A DNA stretch of 64,000 nucleotides from Ailanthus altissimus (GCA_946807835.1 OX327702.1:10602001-10666000), one strand, 5' to 3'; numbered from the stretch's first letter, positions 35,656 through 49,486 are shown. The notes: generated by a model from the letters alone, not told the origin. A program made the numbers and translations.

Positions 35656-35977
35656 GGATTATTTTTTCTATGTTAGTAACCATAATGGGAGCCCTATTGG
35701 TGAGGGTTAGTTGTGTTTGCATAAAATATTGATTAATTGAGAATCACCCTCCCTATGAGATGGGGACTTTAAATATAAAAATAAATAAATCTCTCTTAAT
35801 CAGATTAAAGAATATTACATTATGAGATAATATTTTATTCTGACTTGTCTTATCAATACGGTGTTAGATGAGTCACGTCAGCCTTTTTTCAATATTGCTA
35901 CAGCGTGAGGAACTTGGTCGATTGGGCTTAAACTATACTGGTTAAACATGAGATGAGGCAAATATATGTGAACATAT

Positions 35978-37976
35978 TGTTAGGGTCGGTGCTTACGTGC
36001 CATCCCTGAATGTATATATACTTGTATATTTATATAAGTATACATTTCCATTAAATCGCCAATACTCAATTATATGGTATTATGCATGTAGCGTTACAGA
36101 CATTGTAGATCTGAAGGAGTTCGGATCAGATCTAAAGAGTTTAGATAATGGCTCATAGTCAGCCATGCTGAGAGATATAATTGCTAAATATTAGCATAGC
36201 TAAGTGTTAGTTGGTTATAATACTCAGCAGATCCAAGAGTTCGAGCCTTGTTTGTAATAGGATATAGACCTGGGAATATACTAGTAACTATATAGTTACA
36301 AGAGTTGCAATCGGGTGCTAGGAAATATAAGTTGCGCAAGTATGTTCTCGAATAATAATCCCTGATCTATTTTTACCGATGCGGGTCTATCGGTGGATAC
36401 TTTATATATAGATCAGCATATGTCGTACCTATCGGGTATAGACGGTCATTCCTAACCGACTGTGAGCTTGGAGCTCGTATTGACATATGGGTATCCAGTT
36501 AGGACTGGATATGGGACAGACTCATGAAGGCCTCCGATAGACATTCAATGTAAGCCGTCAACGGAGGGTCTTCTCGAGTTGAGTAGTATACGTGGTCTTT
36601 TGACCTGAGTGCCACGGTGGGCTTGTAAGTGATCCACCATACTTTGGTTCCACACATTTCACAGACCTTTCATAGTGTGACCGTTGGGTGTCGCTGGGTA
36701 TGGTCTGATGCTTATGGAGTTCGGTGCGTACAAATATGGGATCCGTTAGCTCCCATATGGAGTTAGATATCCAGATGCTTCGAGACTGTATCTCAGAAAG
36801 TCTTGTGGCTACAAGCAATAATCCCAAGAAAGAGTTTTGTTAGGGTCGAACAATATGGCAAAGGAGTTTGCACATATTATTTATTGAGATACAAGTCTAG
36901 AGATAAGATATGGATGAGCATATGAGGATTTAACGGTGATAATCTATATCCCCGCACATCCAGGATATCATGACGGAATGACTATACGTATGCGTTGTAA
37001 TCTCAGCTTGTATGGTTCAACGCGCTGATTTGTATATTCGTGACGTGTGCGTGGGGTATTGCTCGCGGACTCATGGAATAGTTTTATTTGACGAATTGAA
37101 TGTAGGACCTAGGGAGTCCCGTGGTATGGAGTGTACTCGTTGTGTACTGGGGCAGCGTACCAGATTAAATTGTTTAATCCAGCAATATTCAACACTTCTA
37201 CGGGAATGTGTCTGTATTTAAGTGTTAAATATAACAATTAGTTAATAAATGTTACTTATTAATTGTATTATGACACATAGTATATTGTGGACCATCAGTT
37301 GAGTTTATCTAAGTGTGGAATTTGGTGGAACCCACTAGGGGGTGAACTTGGTAACTATTTGTGAGGGGCAAAATGGTCATTTCTCAGTTTGATTATTTAA
37401 TAGTTAAATAATCAAAATATCTTTCTTTTTATATTATATAATATATATTATTATATTATATTAATTTATATTATATTATATATATATATAAAGAAAGAGA
37501 AGAGAAGATTTGGCAATTCGGCCGAGAGGGAGAGAAATGGAGAAGAAAGAAAAGAAAGAAAAAAAATAAAAAAAAGGAGAGGAAAAATAAAATTGTTTAA
37601 TTTTACTCTATCATTCTAATTAGAGCAATTATGAAATGCTTCAAATATCCATTTCTTATCCTTTTAGAGAAAAGGATGTAAATTCACTCCTGGCCATTTT
37701 GGGGATTAAGAGTTAATCCCAGACTTAATATCAGACTGCTGTTCTAGCTCACCAAGCCCACCGAGTTGGTGACTAGAACTGCACACAAGTTGGTCTCCAT
37801 ACGGACTCCAGGAAAAACACGTGTATAACGTTACATGTTTGGTGAGTTCTCTAACTTTATAAATATATTAATTTGATTAATATATTTATTACAAAATTTA
37901 TATTTCAGCTGCGTTAAGCAATAGACACAATTGCACATGCATACACCCACGTGTTTAAGATTCGACTGCGCCGACA
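35978..37976 (+). mobile_element. LTR-A solo LTR inside the Copia-A leader
   Basis: It starts TGTTAGGGTCGG and ends GCGCCGACA. Flanks are CATAT (35973-35977) and CGTAT (37977-37981), a TSD with one change. The interrupted leader continues with TACCCAATATTGC. It is the same family as the host's own LTRs. Confidence 0.82.
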
Positions 37977-38429
37977 CGTATTACCCAATATTGCTATAGC
38001 ATGAGGTTAATATCAGTAACATATATTTATTTATTGACAAGTTAATATGGAATACACTTATCCAATATTGCTATTGCGTGAGGATGAGGTGTATTTAGGA
38101 TCAAATGGTAAGAGTTGCATGAGATGCAATTGACAAATGTTATCTACCTGTTGGGTTTACAAAGGCCAATATTGCTACAGCGTGAGGCCCGAGTAAATTT
38201 CAATGGGATCTACTTCCCACTGTATAGTTTAAAAGAGTTTAAACTATCATTTTTCCGTTTGAGAGATTATCGAGATTATGTAAAGTAGTGGGAGGACGCT
38301 TTAAATTGAAATATGTATAATTGTTATACCAATGATTTAAAATATTTTATTAGTGATTTAATGACCATTCTGCTTACATCTCTTGTTATTTTGGCCTGTC
38401 AAGGATAATGGCCACTATGAACTAGCTGG

Positions 38430-41400
38430 TGTGTATAGTTGATGCAGTCCAACTCAAAGGTACTAGAAATTACTCTGACCGGTGGATGAATCTCAGAAAT
38501 ATTCTGGATTAAATTATTTTTGAATTTATTGTTCATCAGAGTTTGCCGTAAGGTATTTCTGATAACACCTCTCTAGAGGATTTAATAGAGAGGGTGTGAC
38601 CCTTTTTATTCAAGGTGCTTCATCTTTTACCCAATTATATTTGGTGAGACTAGATGTGTGAGGAGAAGAAGATGAGGTGGATACCTAGGATAAATCCTCA
38701 TAGGCAATATTTATCCAAAGATTAACAAGAGAACAATGTAGATGGAAAGTTTTCACTACAGTAAGGTTGGGTATTGAAAATCTCACTACTCTAGAAGCCT
38801 TATAATTGTTAGAAAGACTCCCACAGGTTTGTGTTTGACAAACATAGACATTTCTGTGGCATATGATGCCAGTTCAAGCTGGGTATGAGATACCACATGT
38901 TTCTCTTATATCTGTAATATATTGCAGGGATTGAGAGAGACCAGAATGCAACACCTTGTAGAAGTAAGGTTAAGAGTAAGAAATGGTGATTTCCTGCTAG
39001 TTCAATTTTTTGGACAGCTTGACTTACTTCTCATATGCAATACAATAGTTGTATTGCGTAATTAATATAATATCCAAAACATCATTTGACAAATTGTGTC
39101 CCTTTCTGTACTTGACAGTGAAGGATATTATATGAATATTAAAAATAGTTCCTTATGTTCATGTGATGTGAATGATATTTTATTAGTTGAATGTCAGTTA
39201 ATAAATGGATATGATATACAATTAGAAATATCAGTAGATCGGAATCCTTAAATGATATGAAATATGGCATGTGAGTTTAGGCCATATAGGCGTGTGATGC
39301 TTAAATCGTCTGGTTAAGGATGGTTGGATTCTTAATCTGGCCACAAAGAATTAACCAGTTTATGAATAATATATTTATGGAGATGACTTAACATACCAGA
39401 ATGTACCTCACATCCCTTCGATTAGATCAAGAAAGTGAGTACATTAACAGCAAATTTTTCGTTTGTTTAAGGAAGAATTAGTCTCACTCATTATAATCCT
39501 CCGGGTACTCCACAATATAATGATGTTTCAGAGATGAGGAATTAGACTTTATTAGATATGGTCTGATTGATAATGAGTGTTACCGATCTATATTTGTGAG
39601 AATATGCTTAAAATACACCTGTTTATTAAGCAGAGTTCCACCAAAAGCTGTTCCTTCCATTCTGTATGAGATACAAAAATGAGGGTAGCCAAATCTTAAA
39701 TATGTTAATGCTTAGGGCTATCCTACTAACGTAAGCGTTACGCAGTAGGGTATCTTATTTTGTAAAGGTTACTCGACAGGATAAAAAGCACCCAAGGGCT
39801 ACATGTATAAGTTCATTGAGTATTCTATGAATACAATAGGATACTAGTTTTATGATTCAAAAAAGTGAAGTGTGTTCGTTTCTCGATTTACCATTATTCT
39901 AGAGAAAAAGATTCTTGTGGATTGTTGGAATCATAGAAATATTGAGCTTGTGAAATCAATCTAAAAATTAATGAACTGAGGATTGGAACTCAGGCTTAAT
40001 TAAGCAATAACCCTTTAGCACACTTCCCAGTAGGTCAGAAAGGATTTCTAGGCCACTTACTCGGTTTGTTTGATGCCTGAAGGTGAACTTGGAGTTTTCT
40101 TAGTAAAAGAAAATAATCATTTGATCTATAAGGAGGCAATGTTAGACATCGATTTGGGAAATGGCAAGAAGCCATGTAAATAAAAAAATTGACTTTATGC
40201 ATCAAAATCAAGTCTTGGACTTGGTTAAACTACCTGTGAGAATTGTTCTCATTAGTTATAAAAAAAAAGTTTACAAGAGGTACTGGGAGTCAGATGAAAG
40301 GTAAAGACCTTCTAGGCCCTATATTGATTCTAAAAAGGTAATCCTTAGTGATCTGGGATCAACTAAGAGGAAACCTTTGGACTAGTATTGATACTAAAGT
40401 CAATTAGAAAGTTATTGGCTCTTATAGCATATTATAACTTAGAGGTTTGACAGATGGATGTAAAGATGACATTCCTTAACGGATACCTCGAGTAAGAGAT
40501 ATTCATGGAATAACTTAAAGGTTTTACGTTTAACCAGACTTCTGGTCTAATGTGCAAGCTGAAGAAGTCCATTTATGGGCTTAAATAAGCTTCATGAAGC
40601 TGGAATCATTGTTTTGATGAGATAATCAGATTGTCTGATTTCATAAAAAATGAGGAGGAAGCTTGTGTGCATGAAAGGTCAGTGGGAGCATGATAATCTT
40701 CTTGATGCTATTTGTTGATAACATACTGGTCATTAGGAATGATGTCAGTATGTTATAATCGGTCAAAAGTAACTCGTAAAATTTTCTCCATGAAGGATTT
40801 GGAAGAGGCTTCCTTTATACTATATATAAAGTTTTATAAAGATAGAGTTAGGAAGCTGATAGAACTCTTCCAAATCATTTCACATTAATAGAGTCTAAGA
40901 AAGGTATAGTTTTCTTAACTGTGAGTTAGTTAATATATCTTTTAGATATGGTGTTCATCTTTCGAGGAAGTATCTCTTCAGATGGAAGATGAAAGAGTTA
41001 AAGTGTCTGACCATTAGATACATCATCACTTGAGAGCTTGATGTATGCTATGATATATTTAAGACCTGATATCAATTTGGCTATAAGAGTTATAAGACAA
41101 TTCTAGTTTGATTCAGGTGACCCCCATTTAATGGTAGTCAAACATATCCTGAGATACCTTGAGGGTACAAAGGATGAGCTTCTCAAATATGGAGAAAATG
41201 ACTTACAAGTGAGAAGATACACGGAGTCAGACTTCTAATTTGACCTAGATGATAGAGAGTCTACATCTGAAAATATGCTCATTCTCATTGGTATTAGGTG
41301 AGTTGGAATAGCACCAAACTGGGATTTACTACTGATTTATTTAGGGCATAGCGAAAAAAATAATGTGGATTTGTAGGTTTATCACTGAACTTGGAAGAGT

Positions 41401-41660
41401 TCCAAGATAGATGGATCCTATCCCATAATTTTACGACAAAACTAGGCCATTATATAAGCCAAAATGCTAAGAGGACACCCGTACTCTAATTATGTTGAAA
41501 GGAGTTTCACATGACTAGAGAAATCTTAGCTTAAGAAGATGTGATTATTTGCAAAAGTGTTCTATAGATAATTTGGCAGACCCACCTTTTGAGGCCATGA
41601 CTCTAAAAGTGTTTATGAACTACGTGGAGTCGATGTATATTAGATACCATCAGGAATGAC
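38430..41660 (+). pseudogene. Copia-A gag-pol remnant (gag, integrase, RT, RNase H)
   Basis: In shifting plus-strand frames: a gag start block near 38449 (QLKGTRNYSDRWMNLRNIL); the GAG-pre-integrase WHVSLGHIG with NRLVKDG at about 39266; integrase NPPGTPQYNDV with TLLDMV at about 39500; RT blocks near 40455-40600 (DVKMTFLNGYL, MEQLKGF after repair of a stop, KLKKSIYGLK) and LFVDNILVI near 40710 where VDD is expected; LRYLEGTKDE near 41150; and the RNase H end NLADPPFEAMTLKVF near 41570. Stops often sit where Gln or Trp is expected. Order and motifs are those of Ty1-copia. Frameshifts are numerous, so this is an old, dead copy. Confidence 0.82.
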
Positions 41661-41661
41661 A

Positions 41662-41678
41662 CTAGAGCAAGTGGGAGA
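41662..41678 (+). other. Copia-A polypurine tract
   Basis: AGAGCAAGTGGGAGAT lies immediately upstream of the 3' LTR start, in the position of the plus-strand primer. The form AAGTGGGAGATTG is usual in plant copia elements. Confidence 0.75.
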
Positions 41679-44600
41679 TTGTTTAAGTTATTGCTTACGT
41701 ATCATCCCTAAATGTACATATACTTATGTATTTATATAAGTGTACATTTCCATTAAATCGCTAATACCTATTTATATGATATTATGTAATGTAACATTAC
41801 AGACATTGTATGATCTGAAGGAGTGTAGATCTGATCTAAAAGAGTTTAGATAAGGGTCCTCAGTTGGCCACAGTGAGATATATAAATGCTAAATGTTAGC
41901 ACAGCTAATAGTTAGCTAGTTATAATATTCAGAGAAGATCTAAGAGTTGGAGCATTGTCTATAATGGGACATAAACCTGGGAATATACTAGTAACTGCAT
42001 AGTTGCAAGAGTTTCAATTGGGTGCTAAGAAATGTCAGTTGCACAAGTATATTCTCAAATATTGTCCTTCATCTATTTCTACCGATACGAGTCTGTCGGT
42101 GGATACTTTTATATAGATTAGCATATGTCATATCTATAGGGTATAAATGGTCGTTCCTAGCTGACTGTGAGCTTGGAGCTCATACTGACATATAGGTATC
42201 TAGTTAGGACTAGATATATGGCAGACTCACGAGGGCCTCCGATAGACACCTTATGTACTGCGTCAATAAAGGGTCCTCTCGAGTTGAATAGTATACGTGG
42301 TCTTTTGACCTGAGTGCCACTGTGGGCTTGTAGGTGATCCACCATACTTTGGTTCCACGCATATCACAGAGCTTTCATGGTGTGACCGCTGGGTATGGTC
42401 CGATGCTTATAGAGTCTGATATGTACAGATATGAGATCTATCAGCTCGCATAAGGAGTTAGATATCCAGATGCTTCGAAACTGTATCTCAGAAAGTTTTG
42501 TGGCCACAAGCATTAATCCCAAGAAGGTGCTTTCACCAGGGCGGAACAATATGGCAAAGGAGTTTGCACATATTGTTCAGTGAGATATAAGTTTGGGGTT
42601 AAGGTATGGATGAGCATATGGGGATTTGAAGGTGATAATATATATCCCCACACATTCAGGATATCATGGCGGAAGGATTATACGTATGCGTTGTAATCTC
42701 AACTTGCATAGTTTAACGCGCTGATTTGTAAATCCGTGACGTGTGCGTGGGGCAATACTCACGGACTCATAGAATAGTTTCATTTGACGAATCAGGCGTG
42801 GACCTAGGGAGTCCCGTGATATGGAGTGTACTCGTTGTACACTAGGGCTGACACGACCCGACCCGAGACCCTCTACTATAGATCCCAGTGGCCCTGCCGG
42901 GCACCCCAACGGAAGTTCCTCCGAACCTAACTGGGTAAATTAAGAAATTCCGCGAGGCGGAGCCCTTTTTAATTCTTGTTACTACTAAGAAGATCTAGTA
43001 ATATACATGAAAACAACTTTTTAGTTTTAAAAACAAACGGACAGAGTTTCCCCTGTTTTTCAGAAAATCCACATAAACCTGCAAAGAAATTTCACTTCTA
43101 ATTCCAACATATTTGAATTCTAGCAATTCGGACCTCCGGTCCTTTTCAAATCAAATCCAACACAACTCAATTATTTCGTGTAAATCATAAAATAAGCATA
43201 ATCATAAAAGTAAAAATGATCATCATAAACTGGAAATCTCTTCTTCTTGATTCAACACATACTTACAAATATACATGCCTACAACTATTATGCATAAAGT
43301 AAAGAGTGCTATTAGCACATTTACATGTACAAAAATTATCTTTGGATTCGGCCCACTACTCGGCGATAGGAGAATCAGCAGCTTGCGTTCTGAGACCCGC
43401 ATCTGGGAAAGGGGTTTAAAACATAAAATATAAAACGAGTGAGCTAAAGGAGCTCAGTGAGTGTAAATGAGAATTCAATTACAAGAATATTATATAAAGA
43501 TTGCAATTTCTAAAGTACATGCAGAAATTATGCTTCTAAAACGGATGTAAAATTGTAAAACGGTTTATAATATCATATGCTAATGAAATCTTGCCGAGCG
43601 GGTTTTATCTACATCTTTGGAAAATTATATTCAGAATCTATATAACATAATAACTACTATGTGGATATAAATGCATAAATGCTATCGGTAAATCGAAAAC
43701 TAGTAAAATCCTCGCTCGGCCATTTTCTTTCTAAATTGTACCAATGGTAACCCTAAAGCTCTATACCCACGCAGCGACTCAACTAGCACCGCATACGTGA
43801 GTAGGTCACGGGGCACCTCAACTAGCAGCACCCACAGTGACATCTCAAGACATCTCACTGGCTACGCAGCGGAATCCTGCATCGCATGCATATAGCGAGA
43901 CAATATCCCGTACCCATAGAGCGACTCACATGACTCGACATCCCAACTTCCCGGAGTTAGTGACACACCCCCAAGACCTGCCCATGTGCACGGGATATAC
44001 CGGCCGGGTCTAATACAATCATCACCACTATAATCTGAGGGTACCAATGGCCTTAAAACAAATGCAATAATTTTCAAACTGTTTCACAAATCGATCATGT
44101 GAAAGCATGTCTATGAATATATCAAGATCATAAATCATGTTTATGCATCGAAAGCTCATAAAACATACATAGTCATTGTGCGAAAACATAATAACCGAAA
44201 AGTAAAAGAAATGGTAGATTTCCACTCACAACCGCTCCGTGCTCAATTTCGCTCCCGATTCCTGCTCCCGTTAACGCTCTCGGTTATCCTCACCTACGCG
44301 CCATAAATGACATTTAGAACCAAATCGAACACTAGAATCTCATTTAACTACTAAATGCCCTAATCGGCATACAAAGCCCGGAGGTAAACTACTTCCCGAT
44401 TTTAGTTACGGAGCCATAATCGAAACTAACTCACCATCCGGTGCCCTGAAAATTACTGAACACCTTATCATTTGATTGGACATACTTGCCCTTCACCTTT
44501 CCAACATGGACAATTATGTCCCATTTTCTTCATTTTTGGGTTTTTCATCAACCATATACATTCCATTCACAAAATGCATCATTTACACACAACAATTCAA

Positions 44601-46570
44601 TCAAAACACCACTCAATTCCTAACTTCCCTAAAGTGGCAGAATTTCACCCTAGGTTACAACACATTCCTTTTTTCAATTTCTTGTTCCAATTACAACAAA
44701 ATCATGCCAATTTCATTCTAAAGCCCTAATTACAATCAATTGAAATCTCTACAACAGAATCACCAAAAACTCTAATTCTCACCTTGCCAATTTCTTCAAA
44801 TTGATGACTCCTTCAAGCTCCAAACTAGAATTTAACTCAATCTAAGCCAAGAATACACATAAGAACATCAATTAACACATTCTTGAATTCTCACTTATCA
44901 AACTCATAAAAGATGCTTTTCTTACCTCTTTTTCTTGAATTTCCACTAATAGAGACTTCAATTGAGCTTAGAGATTGGTTTGTAACCTTAATTTGGCTTG
45001 ATTACACATGAAAAATCATGAAAAAAAAACTTGAATAGTCACTGTAGCAGCACCCCCTTTGAAGCTCGAATTTCTCTTTTTTTTTTTGGCTAAGTGTTGG
45101 TTTGATCTCTCTTCAAATTTCTACACACTTCTAACATATATATAGTGCTCCCTTAATTTACCATTTTGCCCTTCAACTTACTTAAAACTTCTAATTTGCC
45201 ATTAGTTAAAAACTAATTATGTAATTAGTTCATTTGTAACTATTTAGTTAGAATAGTTCAAAGAACTAACTAGAACTTCCAACTTGGCAATCCATGAGAT
45301 TTCTTCTAATTGGTCCATTCTCTAATATATGGATTATGTTTCTCAACAAAGGCTTGTTCCATTCATAACCCTTAAATAGAAATTCATGTAGTAAATTAGA
45401 ATTTTCTTTTCCAAGTCAATAGAGAAAAATTCTAAAAATATTTTAGGGTCGTCCGGCGCACCGATCAAGTGTGAAATTATCTGATATCTCTCACGTGCAC
45501 TATAAAGAAAATATTTCTAATAGGGTTAAAATCGAGTAACCCTACGGTGTCTTATTTGTTCTATACCGAAATCTAGGCGCCAATACTACTAATAGGGATT
45601 GGATATTACAAGGGCAATATGTCGAATTAAATTATTTTATCTAGCAATATCCAGCACTACCACGGAAATACGTGCGTATTTGTATTTAAGTATTAAATAG
45701 AACAATTAGTCAATAATTGTTATTTACTAATTGTATAATAACACGTGGCGCATTATGGTCTCTCGGTTGAGTTTACCAAAGTGTAAAATTTAGTGGAACC
45801 CGTTAAGAGGTAAACTTGGTAATTATTAATGAGAGGCAAAATAATCATTTCATACATTAATTATTTAAGAGTTAAATAATCAAAATATCTCATTATTATA
45901 TTATATATTATTTTAATATATATAATATTATTATATTATTATAATGGGTTATAGTTGTCACCCATTATTCTTTTTATATTATTTTTTGTTTATATAATAT
46001 TATTATTATTTTAATATATATATATTTAAGATAAAAGTGTGTGAGTGTGTGTGTATTGTATGGTGCCGAGAGGGTGAAGAAATGAAAGGGATATGAAATT
46101 GTTTCATTTCCTGTTTTGGTGCCGAGAAGAAGAAAAAAAATAAGAAAAATGAAATTATTTCATTTTTCTTTGTGGTGCAGAGAGAAGTAATTGTTAATTA
46201 CTTCAATTTCCATTTCGTTTCCTTTTAGAGGAAAGGAAAAATACACACAACCGGCCATTTTAAGGGTTTAAGAGTTAAGCCCAGTGCTGGATTTGGAGTT
46301 GTTGTTCTACCATACCAAGCCCACTGAGTTGGTGATTAGAACTGCCAACGAGTTGGTCTCCATGAGGACTCTGAGAAAATATGAGTATAATGTTACACGT
46401 TCTGGTAATTTCTCAACCCTTCAAATATATTAATGTGATTAATATATTATTTATTGTGTTTATTGTATGATTTAATTCTTCCGCTATGTTAAATATGTAT
46501 ATGATACGTATTTTATGCAATAAACACAATTGAACATGCATACACTCACGTATATTAGAGCCCCGACACA
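41679..46570 (+). mobile_element. Copia-A 3' LTR, interrupted by a solo LTR
   Basis: LTR sequence runs 41679-42848 and resumes at 45616, ending CCCCGACACA at about 46570. Without the insert it is about 2.12 kb. It starts TGTTTAAG rather than TGTTAGGG. Its stem-loop series (46145-46239) has the same arm variants as the 5' LTR for two of the three main stems. Downstream, 46571 onward is SIRE-like LTR sequence. Confidence 0.82.
42849..45610 (-). mobile_element. Tekay-like solo LTR in the Copia-A 3' LTR
   Basis: Plus-strand ends are TGACACGACCCG and GGATATTACA, with perfect AGGGC flanks (42844-42848 and 45611-45615). Read on the minus strand it is TGTAATATCC...CGGGTCGTGTCA, the form usual for Tekay-type gypsy LTRs. 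It is 2762 bp, with no coding sequence and no PBS. Frames such as 43862-44077 (-) and 44472-44729 (+) are uncoded LTR sequence. Confidence 0.85.
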
Positions 46571-47217
46571 CTGTAGCAATGTTCAAGTCACCCTAGTGGT
46601 ACTGTATCAAGGTCAAGTCACTGTAGTAGTATTGTAGCAACGGCTAATTTTTTGGCTCCATTTATTTAAAGCTCTTTACAATTTTGAAAAACATCATATG
46701 TCAATTTGAGAGCTTCATTGTTCTTACACCTTTATATTAGCTTATTTGAAAGTTTAAAATCTTTTGTATTTATTTTAATTCTGGTATTGGGTTTAGTTAA
46801 GTATTTGTAAGAAACACTTTCAGAGTCAAGTGATTACTCTTTTATTGTAAGGGTTCAATTGGTACCTTAGAAACCAATTTGTTGTAGAGGTTTCTTAACA
46901 CCTTGGAAGTCAAGTGTATTGATTCTTGGCGTTGGATTAAGGCAAGCTAGAGGAATCTTCAATGTGAGTTACTTGAGACGTGGACATAGGCCGTATAGAG
47001 TGCCGAATCACCTAAACTTCTAGTTGTAATTCTCTTTATCCCTCACTCTCCTTATTTTTTTTCATTTTAGTTATCATCTTGTGCTTATTTATTACAAATT
47101 ATTTGTTGTTAAATTTGTTTACAATTTAAATAATAGCATAAATTGTTCATATTAGTGCATTAATTTTTAAATTACCCAAATTCACCCCCCTCTTAGGTTG
47201 CTTATTTAGAATTTTCA
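46571..47217 (+). mobile_element. Copia-3 5' LTR, 5' part missing
   Basis: This is the T-rich sequence ending TTAGAATTTTCA directly before the PBS. It contains CACTGTAG-type motifs (46600-46640), a CACCCCCCTCTTAGGTTGC block near 47180, and alternating 'ggttcaattggtacc' and 'ccttggaagtcaag' segments like SIRE-type LTRs. The Copia-A insertion cut it at 46571. Confidence 0.6.
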
Positions 47218-47218
47218 T

Positions 47219-47232
47219 TTTGTATTAGAGCC
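47219..47232 (+). other. Copia-3 primer-binding site
   Basis: TTTGTATTAGAGCC follows the LTR end and matches TTGGTATCAGAGCC with two changes, one of them C to T. It is followed by CTCGTTCTTTAGAAAAG, as in SIRE-type leaders. Confidence 0.65.
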
Positions 47233-47272
47233 TCGTTCTTTAGAAAAGATATTAACCGCTTTAGAGAGATCC

Positions 47273-47902
47273 ATGGCAACCTTTAGTGGACCTAGAATAT
47301 ATGAAGGCTAATCCACCACTAGACCTCCATTCTTTGACGGAACCAATTATAACTATTGAAAAGCTAAAATGAGAATTTATCTTCAATCCATTAGTTATGA
47401 TTTATGGCTAGTTATTGAAAATGGACCTCATATTTTGACTAAAATTGATAGTGAGGGAAAACCATCCCAAAATCTCAAAATGAGTGGGATAATGATGACA
47501 AAGAAAAACTTACCCTTAATACCAAAGCAATGAACCAACTTCTTTATGCCGTTGATAGAAAAGAATTTAATGAAATTTCTGAATACAAATCTGCATTTGC
47601 AATTTGGCAACATTTAAAAGTTGTTTATGAGGGAATAGACTAAATAAAAGAATCTAAAATTAGTCAACTCACTAGAGAATATGAATTGTTTAAAATAGAG
47701 TCATACAAAACCATTCATAAAATGTACACACGTTTCACCATTATCATTAATCAATTAAGTTCTCTTGGTAAACGCCACTCTATAAGTGAGCAAGTGAAAA
47801 AGATTCTTAGATCATTTACCGAAGGAATAGAGAGCTAAAACAACATCCATCAAAGAAGCCAACGACCTTAACACATTATCACTTGATGATCTCATTGGAA
47901 AG
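47273..47902 (+). pseudogene. Copia-3 gag N-terminal part
   Basis: The ATG at 47273 opens MATFSGPRIYEG; then come RPPFFDGTNYNY, MRIYLQSISYDLWLVIENG, MNQLLYAVDRKEFNEIS and ISQLTREYELFKIESYKTI, the plant copia gag (UBN2-type) pattern. Breaks: a stop after IYEG where Gln is expected, a stop where Trp is expected in NYNYW, and a frameshift near 47455. It ends in LSLDDLIGK, exactly where the gypsy element inserted, and the frame resumes at 56524 with LMDYEIELE. Confidence 0.8.
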
Positions 47903-49466
47903 TGATGAACACATGAAAATACATATTTATTAAGAGATTCAGTCACCATTTAATGTCATTAATTTTAGCATTTTTGTACTTTTAGCTTGAAATAAAGTGT
48001 TCTCCTTAAATTGTGGTTAATGAATATTATTTGCACAGGTTTAGGTAAAATAGACATTACTCTCAATGTAGAAATCAAAATGAAGAAATTCTTGAATCTA
48101 GAGTAACATGACTCAATCTTACATAAACTTGAAGAACAGTTAAAAAGCCAAATCGAACATGTTATGGGCCAAAAATTTAGATACAATAAAATCGGGCTAT
48201 AACTTCTGCTCAGTTTGACCCAGCTCATGTATTTGGACCGTATCTCAAAAAATACATACCTAATTGGTATAATTGTTAAAGCTGTGAAATATTGACTTAA
48301 TTATCAACAACTCTTATGTTTATCATAAAGTCCAAATCAGTCGTTATCATGGACCAAATTATATTGCAAGTGAGTAAAAGGGTTGTTGGCCTAAATCTGA
48401 CGTATCTTTGGAATATTGCCCATATCTCATTGGATACTTCTCCATATTGCATGAAACTGGTTCCTATGGAAAGAAGAGACAAAATTATACAACTTTTATG
48501 TTGGAAAAAAAAGTTACATCGGTCATTTACATTATCAAAAAGGTACTACAAGTGGGTGAATGAGTTGTTGGCCTAAATTATTAAAGATTGATGTCACACT
48601 TAACATATTTCCATTCATTGCCTATATAAGGACACTCTTAGGACGTTTTCAACATTAGATAATTCTTTCTTATTTTCTTCTCATTAACATGTATTGTAAT
48701 AGAGGCTAGAGTTCTTGCCAAGGTTAAGAGATGAACTTTTATGTGTAATAAATCTACTTCTATGCTTTCATTCGTTGTCAAGAGTTACAAATATTTGTAA
48801 GTTTGATTTTGCTTAAACTCTTATCTATTTTATTTTCTATAATCCAGAGGTTATAATTCTCATGTCTTATATATTTTCAGTAATGCTTTTCTTATGTGAT
48901 TCTTGTTGAATTATAATTGTTATTGGTTACATTATTTTATATGTTAATTTTACTGTAATATTGTCAATTGATATATTGTCGATCTTGGATAACATGTAAA
49001 GACAATAAATGTTTGATATTCTCGTTGATCTTTTACTGCAATATTGTCAAAATGATATATTGTCGATCGTAGATAACTTGTATAAATGAACATGATTTGT
49101 GTTAATATTTGCAAAGGGTTTAGGCACATCAAATACATGTGTTATCAAATGTGCTATATTTTACATATCTTCCGATTGATTGTTTGGGATGTAAAATTGC
49201 CAATTGAGTTATAAACATTGAATCAAAGTGTAGAGTAGATTTATAAAGCATAATTGTGATTCTCGAAGCCTTGTTTAAATTATCATAAGACATTTTCCTC
49301 AATTCATAAACAATTATATCTCATCCATTTAAACCAATTAATTAATTTTCTCCTTTGCTACTGCTTTAATATTTTACTTAACCAACTTATTTTGTCAAAA
49401 GCTTCCTCATGGGATCGACACCTCAATCTATACTGCGATAGTCGCATTACATTTTGAGCGTAAACA
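47903..49466 (+). mobile_element. Gypsy-1 5' LTR
   Basis: It starts TGATGAACACATG and ends GCGTAAACA, 1564 bp. It is closely similar to the 3' LTR and to the solo LTR at 21373. The PBS-like sequence follows within four bases. Confidence 0.88.
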
Positions 49467-49469
49467 AAA

Positions 49470-49486
49470 TTTGGCGCTGTTGCCAG
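49470..49486 (+). other. Gypsy-1 primer-binding site
   Basis: TTGGCGCTGTTGCCAGG directly after the 5' LTR resembles the TTGGCGCCGTTGCCGGGG string found at this place in many plant gypsy elements. I do not name the tRNA. Confidence 0.65.

Larger units (their letters stand above)
33029..46570 (+). mobile_element. Copia-A: LTR-A family Ty1-copia element, degenerate, nested
   Basis: 5' LTR 33029-35067, PBS 35068, long leader, decayed gag-pol to about 41660, purine-rich tract, then 3' LTR from 41679. Two solo LTRs interrupt it (35978-37976 and 42849-45610). The flanks do not form a TSD (AATTG before, CTGTA after), so one edge has been rearranged. It is the only copy of this family in the window with internal coding sequence. 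Confidence 0.82.
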
